Shown: positions 37,427-48,600 of the stretch, piece by piece | Layout of the letters: every line of letters begins with the position of its first letter | Numbering within the stretch: position 1 is the first letter of the stretch | Source: DASQZK01 sp963763215 | GTDB taxonomy: Bacteria > Bacteroidota > Bacteroidia > Bacteroidales > GCA-2748055 | NCBI GenBank assembly: GCA_963763215.1 | Contig: CAVXNX010000010.1 | Coordinates: 186,001 to 250,000 of the forward strand | Direction of reading: 5' to 3' | DNA length: 64,000 bases | The notes under the pieces: generated by a model | What the model was told of the DNA's origin: nothing | Databases searched by the model: none | What the model saw: only the letters and a program-made list of their open reading frames with translations | Translations under genes and position numbers: made by a program

Positions 37427-40400
37427 ATGAAAAAATTACGGACCTCATTCACCAAATGTCCGCGGTATTTATCCCGGCAGGCGGTCGTCATCGTGACCAT
37501 GGCCCTGTTAACCCTTCTTCCGTATAGGCGTTTTCCCAGGCTGGCCGGACCATAACGGGAACGGTCACCTCGGCATCCGGAGACCCGGTCATCGGGGCCA
37601 CGGTATCCGAGAAAGGGACGTCGAACGGGACCATCACGGATTTGAAGGGCCATTATTCCATTGTTCTGGTATCTGAAGGGTCCACCCTGGTCTTTTCTTT
37701 TGTGGGGATGAAGACTCAGGAGGTGCCTGTGGATGGCAAAACGTCGATCGATGTGAAGCTTGAGGAGAACGTCATCGGCCTCGACGAGGTGGTGGCTGTC
37801 GGGTACGGGACCATGAAGAAAAGCGATCTCACCGGTTCGGTGGGTTCCGTCAGTGCGGAAGACCTCAACAGGATCCCGGCCACTTCCCTGGACCAGTCGC
37901 TCCAGGGTAAGGCTTCCGGGGTGCAGATCACCCAGCTGTCGTCACAGCCGGGCGGGACAACCAATATCCGGATTCGCGGCGGAAATTCCATCCTCGGCGG
38001 CAACGAGCCCCTGGTCGTTGTGGACGGAATGCCCATCCAGACGGCCAATGACCAGTCATGGATCAGCTCTCCCGAGCTGAATTCCCTGGGTGCCCTGAAT
38101 CCGGATGACATCGAGTCGATCGAAATTCTCAAAGATGCTTCGGCCACCTCCATTTATGGCGCACGGGGAGCCAACGGGGTGATTCTCATCACGACAAAAC
38201 GGGGAAAGGCCGGCGTGGGTAAAGCCAATTTCCAGGCCTATTACGGGATACAAAAAATCGCCAAAAGAATCGATGTCATGAATGCGGCGCAATTCGCGAC
38301 GCTCTATGACGAAGCCGGCAGGAATGCGGCGGCAGATATCGGCGATACCTATACCCCGCTGTATCCCGACCCGCAGTCGCTGGGCGCCGGCACCGACTGG
38401 CAGAACGAGATCTACCGGACGGCACCCCAGCAGAATTACGAACTGTCATTCAATGGCGGGAATGACCGGACGACCTACAATATCTCAACCAATTATTATG
38501 ACCAGGACGGCATCATTATCGGTTCGGATTACAAGCGATATTCCGGCAGTCTGAACCTCGACAGCCATGTGGGCGAAAAGATGAAAGTGGGAGCGAGTCT
38601 TAACTACAGCCAGGTCGATGCCAACACCGTCGGGTCGTCGACCCCGGGAGGTTTTTTCCCGGGCGTGGTCAATACCGCCCTCACCATGAGCCCCATTCTT
38701 CCGGTCAGGGATTCGACCGGGCAATATACGCTGACCGACCCGAACGCCAATGCCTGGCTCGACAATCCGGTAGCCGTCACCCGCGACGTGGTGGCCAAAT
38801 CCAGAACAAACCGGTTGCTGGGCAGCCTCTACGGGGAGTACTCCATCGTGAAAAACCTGTCACTGAGAGTGAACCTTGGTGTCGACCAGAGCCACAACGT
38901 CCAGGATTATTTCAATCCCTCATACACCTATTCGGGATCATTCAATAACGGGCAGGCCCGCTATGCGACTTTTGAAAGCACCCGTTTGCTGAATGAAGAC
39001 TACCTGACTTACGACAATACCTTTGGCCAGCATAAGGTCAATGTCATGGCGGGCTTCAGCTGGCAGAAAACCAGTACCCGGTCATTCATCGACATTGCCA
39101 CCGGTTACCCGACCAATGTGCTGAGCTATTACGGCATTAATACTGCCGAGGACAAACCCACCGTCTACACCGGTTTCCAGGATGAACTGCTGATATCCAA
39201 TTTCGCCCGGCTCAACTACACCTACCAGAACACGTATCTCGTTACGCTCACCGCCCGTTCCGACGGATCCTCCAAATTCGGCCCCAACAACAAATATGCG
39301 TTCTTCCCCTCGGCAGCCCTGGCATGGCGACTCTCCCAGGAAGATTTCATCAAAAACCTCGACATCTTTTACAACCTGAAAGCACGGATCAGCTACGGGA
39401 TCAGCGGCAACGACAAGATCCCCGGTTACCAGTACATCCCCACCCTGATCAATACGATTTATTATTTCAACCATTCCGTTCCTGCCACCGGATTTGCCCC
39501 TCAGCGACCCGCCAACAACGATCTGAGGTGGGAAACCACGCGTCAATTGGATGTCGGCCTCGATATGGGATTTTTCGGGGGACGGATCAGCATCGTCACC
39601 GACTATTACCGCAAGCGGACCTACGATCTCCTTTACCCCGCCCAGGTGGCTTCCATGTCGGGATTCACCTCCGCTCTGCTCAATGTCGGTTCGCTGTACA
39701 ACAGGGGTTATGAACTGACAGTGAACACCGACAACCTTCGGGGGCCCTTTTCCTGGACGACCGATTTCAACATTTCCTTCAACAGAACGATCATCGCCGA
39801 CCTGAACAACAATAATGCCCTGTTTATCAGCAATGATGAATACAAGCTGAAGATTGGCAACTGGTCGGTCGTGGAGGAAGGCGAAAAGCTGAACAGCTTC
39901 TACGGTCTGGTCTCCGACGGTATCTGGCAGCTCGATGAAGCCGACCAGGCTGCCGTTTATGGTGCCAAACCGGGTGATTTCAAATACGTGGACCGGAACC
40001 AGGACGACCAGATCAATCCAGGAAGACCGGACCATCCTGGGAAGTGCGCAGCCCGATTTCATCTGGAGCCTGAACAATACCTTCGGCTACGGACCCTTCG
40101 ATCTGTCGGCTTACATCAACGGCGTGTACGGAAACAAAATCCTGAATGCCAACCGGTTTGAACTCGAATCGGGGAACGGGCAATCCAATGCTTCCATCGA
40201 CATGCTGAACAGCTGGACACCCGACAATCCAAGCAATATTTATCCCAGGGCCAACCGGAATGCCGATTACCTGCACATGTCCGACCGTTACCTGGAAGAC
40301 GGAACCTACGTCAGGCTTCAGCTGCTGACATTGGGATATACCTTTCCCGCCGGGGTGCTGAAGCAATCGGTGTTAACGTGTACGGATATATGTTTCGGGC

Positions 40401-40543
40401 AAAAACCTGGTAACCCTGACCAAATATACAGGCTTTGATCCCGAAGTGGGACGATTTGGACAGGATAACCTCCGCCAGGGTTATGATTATGGCGGATATC
40501 CTGCGGCCAAAACCTTCCTCATCGGAATAAACTGTCATTTTGA
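37427..40543 (+). CDS. susC: SusC-like TonB-dependent outer-membrane receptor (frameshifted)
   Basis: Outer-membrane glycan importer working with SusD. The start is ATG37427 (MKKLRTSFTKCPRYLSRQAV). A frame change near 37535 leads into the CarboxypepD_reg-like domain (TITGTVTSASGDPVIGATVSEKGT), the plug (NRIPATSLDQSLQGKASGVQI, PLVVVDGMPIQ, ATSIYGARGANGVILITTKRGK) and the barrel. Further breaks near 40015, 40370 and 40530 lie in continuous homology; the end reads GINLSF-like with a stop at 40543. About 1030 residues, normal size. Preceded by operator copy 2 and followed by susD. Confidence 0.92.
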
Positions 40544-40580
40544 TAAGACCAGATTATCATCCATAAAAAAACATCAGATC

Positions 40581-42008
40581 ATGAAAAAATACCACATCAT
40601 CATCATCCTGATCGCCCTCCTGGTTTCCGGATGTGAGAAGCAACTGGAGCTGCAGCCAAAAGGCGTTCAGAACTACGATAATTACTACAGTCGGAAGACG
40701 ATGCCATTGCCGCCGTCAATGCCGTTTATGATGTCCTGGGCTATGTCAACATGTACAATTCAAGTCTATGGCTGGTGCAGGATATCGTTCCGACGACTGT
40801 TTCGTCAATGAAAAGCTCGAGGATCCGAACCTCAGGCAACTGGATCAATACGATATTCAGACAACGAATATTTACCTGACCGGCATCTGGCAGGACAGCT
40901 ACGAGGGGATACACCGGGCCAATGTCGCGATCCAGAAGATACCCGATATCAAGATGGATGAAAATCTCAAAAGCCGTTTAGTTGGTGAAGCGAATTTCCT
41001 CAGGGCGCTGTTTTATTTCAATCTTGTCAGGCTGTTCGGTGATGTCCCGCTGGTTGAGGTCCCAGTCCGAATCTTGATGATTATCTTCTTCCGCGCACCG
41101 CCGAAGACGTATATACCAGGTGATCATTCCTGATTTCACCGAAGCATCGCAAATTCTGCCGCCCAGCTATAATGCAACGAACAAGGGCAGGGCCACCAAA
41201 GGCGCTGCACTGGGCATGCTGGCCGGTGTCTACCTCACGCGACAGCAGTGGGATCTTGCTGCCGAAAATGCCAAAGCCGTGATGGATCTTGGCGTTTACA
41301 GCCTGTGGGATGATTATGCAGACAATTTCAAAGTGGCCAACTACAACGGAAAGGAATCGGTATTCGAAGTCCAGTTTTACGGGAGGTATCCAGGAAAATT
41401 CCCGGATCGTGATCAGCGGGCTGCCTTCCATCTTCGCTTTTCCTGCCGGTGTGGAGATCATGCTTCCCACGCAGGATCTGCTGAAATTTTTGAAGAAGGT
41501 GATTACCGGAAAGATGTAACCTTTTTTGACTCCTATGATTATTTCGGCCATAATACATTTTATCCGCACATCTGGAAGCACTGGGATAAGGCGGCTTATC
41601 CGCCCAAGGAAACCGGCAACACCGGCGCAAATTTCCAGGTGATGCGTTATGCGCAGGTTCTTCTGATGTATGCCGAGGCGCTGAATGAAGCCAATGGCGG
41701 TCCGACACCGGAAGCTTACGATGCCGTCAACAAGGTCAGGGAAAGAGCCCGAAACGGAAATCCGGATGTACTGCCCGATCTGCGGGGCTCAGCCAGGATG
41801 AATTCCGGGCTGCCGTAAAAGGAGAAACGGTGTGAAACAGTCAACGAAGGACAGCGATGGTATGACCTCGTCCGAACAGGCAGGCTCGTTGAAAGAGTAA
41901 CGCGGCCAAAGGGGCAGATCCACACCCGAAAGCTTCAACACGCTGTTCCCCATCCCTCAGCGGGAAATAGACATCAATTCAAAACTCACCCAAAATGACG
42001 GTTATTGA
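40581..42008 (+). CDS. susD: SusD-like glycan-binding lipoprotein (frameshifted)
   Basis: Surface lipoprotein lid of the SusCD importer. Signal peptide and lipobox at MKKYHIIIILIALLVSGC; then pieces of a RagB/SusD fold in several frames: IAAVNAVYDVLGYVNMYNSSLW, GEANFLRALFYFNLVRLFGDVPLVE, KGAALGMLAGVYLTRQQWDLA, RYAQVLLMYAEALNEANGG, AVNKVRERAR. The C-terminus is RTGRLVERV...LFPIPQREIDINSKLTQNDGY with a stop at 42008. At least four frame changes. It follows susC by 37 bases. Confidence 0.9.
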
Positions 42009-42105
42009 AAGGGGCATACAGCGCCGTTAAATGGAGAACTCTATTTTTCCACAGCAGAAACATCAAAGGATCCGAACAAACTCACTATAAAAAACAGAAA
42101 TTTGG

Positions 42106-43834
42106 ATGTCAACATTTAATAACTCGCCTGAAGTAGAGATAACAGATACAGGCGGACAGGCCGTTTCCGGATGGAAGAAATCGGACGGAAACTGAAAAGC
42201 GAATTGAAAACCCGGGAAAAAGCGGTTATCGTCGTTGAATGTTACCAGGGTGTACATATGATGAACTCAGGAATAACCTGGTCACGTGGCTTTAGCCTGC
42301 CATGCTCATCGAAGCTGCCGAAGCCCTGAAAGCGGAGAAAGCGATCCTGGAATGACGTATCCCGATGTAACCGATGACAGAGTGTTTGGTTATATGACAC
42401 GGCTGAACATCACCGATTTTTTCAATCCCCGGCAATGGAGATCACCCAGCTGGCAAGAAAGGGTGAGATCAGGGGAAGGAATCCTGGTGATCGGTACCGG
42501 GCCTCCCTCATTTCGTCCAGATCCCGATATCCTGGTATATGCCGATATGGCCCGTTGGGAGATCCAGACCAGGATGCGGAAAAACGAGGTGAACAACCTC
42601 GGCATCACAATAAAGAAGAAGCCCTCGAACTCCAGTACAAGAGAGGCTTTTTTGTCGACTGGCGGGTTTGTGACCGGCACAAGAAGAACCTGATGCCAAT
42701 TGGATTTTGTTCTTGACACCAACCGCAGCGGTGATCCTGTGATGATCACCGCCGCACTTTTCCACGGGCCCTCCAACATGTGGTATCGCGGCCTTTCAGC
42801 GTCGTTCCCTATTACGACCCGGGGCCCTGGGGAGGACAGTGGATGAAGGAAAGATTTGATCTGGATCCGCCGCTGAAAATTATGCCTGGTGTTTCAATTG
42901 TGTTCCGGAAGAAAACAGCCTCCTTCTCAATTTCGACGGCATTCTTTTCGAAACCCCTGCCATAAACCTCGTATTCTTTAAACGCCGGTGATTTCTCGGC
43001 GATCCGGTGCATGCACGGTTTGGCGATGAATTCCCCATCCGTTTCGACTTTCTCGATACCATCGGCGGAGGCAATCTGAGCCTTCAGGTACATCCTCTGA
43101 CAGAATATATCCGGGAGAAATTCGGGATGCATTACACCCAGGACGAGAGTTATTACATGCTCGATGCCAAGGAGGATGCCATGTTTACCTCGGTTTCAGG
43201 GAAAACATCGAAGCAGGGAAATGATCACTGAACTCAGGGCATCGGAAGAACCCGGTTTGAAGCCGAAAAATATGTTGAGAAATGGCCCGCCAGGAAGCAC
43301 GATCATTTTCTGATCCCCGGAGGGACCATACATTGCTCGGGCAAGGACAGCATGGTACTGGAAATCAGTTCAACGCCCTATATCTTCACTTTCAAGCTCT
43401 GGGACTGGGGGCGTGTGGGGCTCGACGGTAAACCCGTCCCATCAATCTCGAGCATGGTATAAACAATCTGCAATGGGACCGGGAAAGATCGTGGACCAGG
43501 AAAATCTGATCAACCGGGTAGAAAAAGTAGCCGAAGGAGGTGGCTGGCGGGAAGAGAAAACAGGGCTCCATGAACGGGAGTTCATCGAAACACGGCGGCA
43601 TTGGTTCACCGGGAAGTCCGTCATCATACCGGGGGTATTGTAAATGTCCTCAACCTCGTGGAAGGTGATGAAGTAATCGTTGAAAGTCCCGCAGGTCATT
43701 TCGAACCTTTATCGTTCATTATGCCGAAACATTTATCGTACCCGCTGCCGTCGGTGAATATACGATCAGACCCAGGGCACGGCGAAGGAGGGAAATGTGC
43801 AACCATCAAGGCCTATGTCCGCACAAAAGCCTGA
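42106..43834 (+). CDS. manA: Class I mannose-6-phosphate isomerase (heavily frameshifted)
   Basis: Converts mannose-6-phosphate to fructose-6-phosphate. Recognisable blocks occur in order over many frames: DDRVFGYMTRL, DPDILVYADMARWEIQ, YKRGFFVDWRVCDRHKK, PYYDPGPWGGQWMKE, ARFGDEFPIRFDFLDTIGGG, LSLQVHPLTEYIREKFGMHYTQDESYYMLDA (metal-binding cupin), KHDHFLIPGGTIHCSG and TPYIFTFKLWDWGR. The total of about 575 residues matches the long Bacteroidota form. At least eight frame changes in 1.7 kb, most likely consensus errors. Its place after susD links the locus to mannose. Confidence 0.82.
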
Positions 43835-43887
43835 ACGAAAATGTTTTTTCAACAGTTGAAATGATTAACCGCGATTAAAAAAAGAAT

Positions 43888-45094
43888 ATGACAGATCACA
43901 AAAGGAAATATCGCATCTGCCCGTCCTGATGTCATTTTATATCATGGGATTTGTGGACCTCGTGGGTGTGGCCACCGGCTTTGTAAAAAAAGACTTCGGT
44001 CTTTCAGACAGTATGGCGCAATTACTGCCCGGCATGGTCTTTATATGGTTTGCGCTCATTTCCATTCCGACCGGAATTTTCCAGGACCGGAAGGGAAAAA
44101 AATTTACGGCAAACCTTGGAATGTCTGTGACGGCAATCGGGATGCTGATTCCATTCATACACTATACCTATCTCACAGCCATCCTGGGCTTTATGGTTAT
44201 CGGAATAGGTAACACCATCCTCCAGGTCTCAGCCAATCCCCTCCTTCTCGATATTTCCGCGAAGGGCAACAAGGCGGCTAACCTGAGCCTTTCTCAATTT
44301 ATTAAGGCGATCGCTTCAATGCTCGGACCGGCAATTGCAGCCGGACTGGCTAGTTTTGCCGGAAACTGGAGACTTATATTTCCCGTCTATGCGGGACTTT
44401 CATTCATTGTTGTCCTCTGGCTCTACAAAATAATTCCGAGACAAAGACGGAAAAACCTCCTGCCACCTTTGGCAGTGTGCTTTCATTACTCAAAAAGCCT
44501 TACGTTGTAATTATGATCATCGCCACTTTTCTCATCGTAGGCTTCGATGTGGGCATGAATTCGAATATTTCGATTTTCCTTGTCAACCGATTTGCTATCA
44601 GCCTTGAGTCGGCGAGCCTGGGCATCAGCATTTATTTTGCATCCCTGGTTGCGGGCCGTTTCATCGGATCATTTGTACTGCGCACGATCAAACCCGCGAA
44701 TTTCCTCTACGGAAGTATCCTGATAACGTTCCTGGGGTTGACAGGCATCATGGTAACCCGTGATCTCAACCTGGCCAGGATTATGATTTTCGTAGCCGGA
44801 CTTGGATTTTCGAATATTTTCCCGATCCTCTTTGCCGTCATTGTTGAGCGCATGCCCGAGTACGACAATGAGCTCAGTTCACTGATCATCCTCTCGGTCA
44901 TCGGCGGCGCCGTCATCCCGCCGGTGATGGGCATAATCACCGATCATTTCGGGGTGACCACCAGCATGTTGGTGCTGGTCGTTTGTATCATCTATGTGTT
45001 CTTTGCTTCCTGGTATGCTCTGGCCCCGCAGGACGAACATCCTCAGCCAGAACGTGACAATGTATTAAGAAGATCCATTAAATGCATCCATTAA
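43888..45094 (+). CDS. Sugar MFS transporter, FucP/GlcP-like (frameshifted)
   Basis: Twelve-helix inner-membrane sugar symporter. Starts MTDHKRKYR, a frame change near 43925, then SFYIMGFVDLVGVATGFVKKDFGLSDSMAQLLPGMVF, GIFQDRKGKKF (MFS loop 2-3), GNTILQVSANPLLLDIS (typical of the fucose/glucose permease group). After another break near 44455 comes the second half, GRFIGSFVLRTIKPANFLYG, ending SIKCIH. It probably brings the released monosaccharide (mannose) into the cytoplasm. A ROK gene follows 13 bases later. Confidence 0.88.
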
Positions 45095-45107
45095 AAATTG
45101 AAAGAAC

Positions 45108-46212
45108 ATGAATAAATCCAGCCAATCCGGAAACAAAATCGTCATGACCCTTGATGCCGGGGGAACCAATTTCGTTTTTTCTGCCTTCCGGGGCAAGGAA
45201 GAGCTTGTTGAACCCGCTGACAAGCCTGCATATCCCGAAGATCTGGATCAATGCATCTCGAACATCATCGAGGGTTTCGAGGAGGTGAAGAAGAAACTGG
45301 ACGACGTTCCAGCGGCCATCAGTTTCGCCTTTCCGGGACCCGCCGATTATGAACTGGGCATCATCGGAGATCTCCCCAATTTCCCCGCATTCAAGGGAGG
45401 CGTTCCCCTGGGGCCGATACTGAAAGATCATTTCAATATCCCGGTTTTCATCAACAACGACGGTAATCTCTTTGCTTACGGGGAGGCCCTCTCGGGAATC
45501 CTGCCCTGGATCAACCGGCGGCTGGAAGAAGCCGGCAGTGTGAAAAAATACCGGAACCTGATAGGTTTCACCCTCGGTACCGGCTTCGGAGGCGGTATCG
45601 TCATCGACAATAACCTCCTCATCGGCGACAGCAGTTGCGGGGCAGAAGTCCACAATACGCTCAATAAATTCAACCCGGAATGGAATGCTGAAGAGAGCGT
45701 TAGCACAAGGGCTTTACGCAGGGTATATGCGGCCAGGGCGGGTATCACCATGAATGATTCGCCCACTCCCAAGGATATTGCCGAAATTGCCCGTGGTTCG
45801 CAGAAGGCAACAGGGATGCTGCCGCGGCATCCTACGCCGAATTCGGTGAAGGTCTCGGGAGTTCCATAGCCAACACACTTACGCTGATCGACGGTATCGT
45901 CGTTCTCGGAGGCGGGATAACCGCTGCTTAGGACTGTTCGGCCAGGCGATGTTCAGGGAGATCAACCGGAAATACAAGGATTACAGGGCAAGCTTTCCGA
46001 CCGCTTTCATTCAGGGTTTTTGACCTGGAAGACGAAAAGCCTTCCCGGAATTTGCCAACGGACATACCCGGACACTACAGATCCCGGACAGCGACAAAAC
46101 GATCGAATACGACGACCTTCCCCGCACGGGCATCGGCATCTCAACGCTGGGTGCCTCAAGGGCCATCGCCCTCGGTGCCTATGCGTTCGCCATGCAAAAG
46201 ATGGGCGAATGA
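45108..46212 (+). CDS. ROK-family sugar kinase 1 (frameshifted at the C-terminus)
   Basis: Cytoplasmic sugar kinase fold. N-terminal phosphate loop LDAGGTNFVFSAFRG, catalytic Asp region NIPVFINNDGNLFAYGEAL, and GFTLGTGFGGGIVIDNNLL. Frame changes near 45820, 45930 and 46010 lead through VVLGGGITAA to the C-terminus GASRAIALGAYAFAMQKMGE. The Cys cluster (CxCGxxGC) of typical ROK zinc sites is not visible. Position between a sugar transporter and glycosidases suggests it phosphorylates mannose, feeding the isomerase. Confidence 0.85.
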
Positions 46213-46259
46213 TCCGGTCCTTCGGTCTGAAAGTAACCAGGCTTATTCAGAAGATGAAC

Positions 46260-48564
46260 ATGAAGCAACCATTCAAGCAGCCGACCTTCCCCTTCCCCGA
46301 AAGGGAAAAAGAATGTCCTGCCGGTTTTCCGCCCTCGTGCTGGAAACCATCCTCACGGCATCCTGCCGGCAACGCAGCAAACAATCCCAACACTCGATGA
46401 ACTTTCCGGCGCATGGGTATCGTACGATACTGTGGCCATGGAACCTTCGCTGCGAAACTTCCGGGGACAGGCTCTGGCCAACCGCGATCTGACCTCACTG
46501 AGCTGGTTTGTTTCCGCCCCTTATTCGGGTGGCTATCATACAGGCGTACTCAGGATAAACGGAAAAGTCCCCATGACAACGAGTTTCCGCTGGCAGCCTT
46601 ACCAGGCGCTGCGGCGGTCGTCAGCGACAGCCTCGACATCTTAAGTTCCACCCGGATGATCCCCGATCAGAATGCCGTGATGTGGAAAATCAACTTCCAA
46701 ACAACTCGGATCGGACCCGATCTGAACCTCGATCTGGACATGATCGGTTTCATCTCGAAATATGGCGGCGACTGGCAGTGGTGGTATCCATATCCGAAAA
46801 TGGACGGCAAAACCACCGACCGTGATACGGAGGTTGAAAATGTAAGCAAACATATCGGCCGGGAAGGCAACCCGGAACCTTCGGTCACAGAGCTGGTCAA
46901 CGGCAAACCTGGTAAACACGGAAACGGCGGCATGGCCATCCGACAGGAAATCCTGGCCTGCAAAAAATACACCACTGTAAAGAAGGAAACCGGATATATA
47001 TTCATGATACTGAAACCGAGGCAATGACGGCTTTCAGCTTCGCCCCGCGCCCGAAAGGTGAATGTGCACAACAGCGGCGGTACGGCCGCCTGGAAAACCG
47101 GCTGGCACCCGGGAAAACGGCTGACTGAAATACCTCATGACCTGGGGCATAACAGGGATCGCTCAACGCCATCATGGAACGTTGGCGGATTTCGACGAAA
47201 CATTCAACCGTGCGTCAGAAACCTGGCGGGACCGCTGGCAGGCCATTTTCAAACCGACGGCCCATCATCTCCGGCTGTTTCCCGTCCTTGAAACCAATGA
47301 CACTTCGCCCGAAAAGTTATTATACCGGTCCGCTGACGATGCTGTACCTCATGAACACCAACCTGCCGGAGCACAGGAAGGTTTTTCTCACCGGTGGTCC
47401 CAAATGGGGTGCATCCATCACGTTTTTCTGGGATATTACCGAATGGTCGACTCTCTGGGCAGTGGTCGATCCGGAGATGATGAAAGAACATCTCTCCGAC
47501 TGGATAAAAATTGATCCCAGCCGATTTTACGGAAAGGATAATTTCGGTGGAAAAGGTGTGGGTAATGGTTATTCGGCAAACTACTGGGCGCTTTTCCAAA
47601 TGATCCGGAATTATCTAAGCGTTACCAAAGATTATGCCTTCCTGGATGAAAACATCGACGGGAAAACGGTAATGGAGCATCTGACTGATTATGCCACGAA
47701 CTGGAAGAAGATTTCCCTCTACGGTCAACCGGGTTGTACGGATGATGAATATAAGCTGGCCGATTTCGGAGATGATGAGTGGAATCTGCTGGAATGTGTA
47801 CCTACCTATAAACATATCGTACCCTCATTCAATGCCGGATATATATGGATGATGCGGCAGACGGCAGGCTTCCTGGATATGAAAGGGGAACAGGAGAAAG
47901 CCGGAGAATACGGATAGAGGCCGATCAATGTTCGAAAGGCTAATGAAGCTCTATGCCGGCAACGGAGTGTGGAACAGCCTCTACCCCGGCAGGAAAAAGG
48001 TGGAAGTCCGCCATTGCCTCGATTTTATGTTTCTGGGGCGGTACTTCCCAATGATATCCCGCCGGAAGTGAAGGATGAAATGATCGCCTTCCTCTACCGT
48101 GAACTGATGACCGATCACTGGATGCGTGCACAATCACTGCAGGATATCGCCGCAGCCAATTCCGACCGGCCTGACCATGGTCCCTGGGAGCTTTCGACGG
48201 ATGGCCCGCAGGTACAATGGATGCACTGACGCAAATGGGCTACCCGGAAAAGGCACTTGATTTTTATCATGCCATTGAACCGGTAACCTATGAAGGACCT
48301 GGGCTCAGGCACATGAGCTGTGGGGTGAAAAAAAGAAACAGCGAAGGCCAGGGTCAGGATAGCCGAAAGAGGCTGGCATGCCCGGGATGCCTCGGCCGGA
48401 ATCGCCATGTCACAGGTCATGCTAAAGACTTCTTCGGTTTTTACCCGGCACGGGAGACAATAAATACATGCCCCGGAATTTGAATTTAGACGGTACACTC
48501 CATCATGTACTCTATGGAGGTGGTATTACACCATCATTAAGAATGGCAAAACCGTATGGATGTA
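46260..48564 (+). CDS. Predicted six-hairpin glycoside hydrolase-like lipoprotein (heavily frameshifted)
   Basis: A secreted protein of about 760 residues when frames are joined. An export signal with lipobox-like ILTASC near 46370 precedes a beta domain (GGYHTGVLRINGK, WKINFQTTRIGPDLNLDLDMIGFI). An alpha-helical toroid follows with YYTGPLTMLYLMNTNLPEHRKVFLTGGPKWGASITFFWDITEW, GNGYSANYWALFQMIRNYLSVTKDY and EWNLLECVPTYKHIVPSFNAG. The layout resembles (alpha/alpha)6 glycosidases, but I cannot name a GH family. At least eight frame changes. The exact start is uncertain. Confidence 0.6.
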
Positions 48565-48600
48565 GAACGCTGAGCGATATCAGCAAAAAAAGAAGACCAT

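Noticed and set aside
39082..40077. A 331-residue minus-strand reading frame inside susC
   Set aside because: Antisense of the SusC barrel; the GC-rich third positions keep the opposite frame open.
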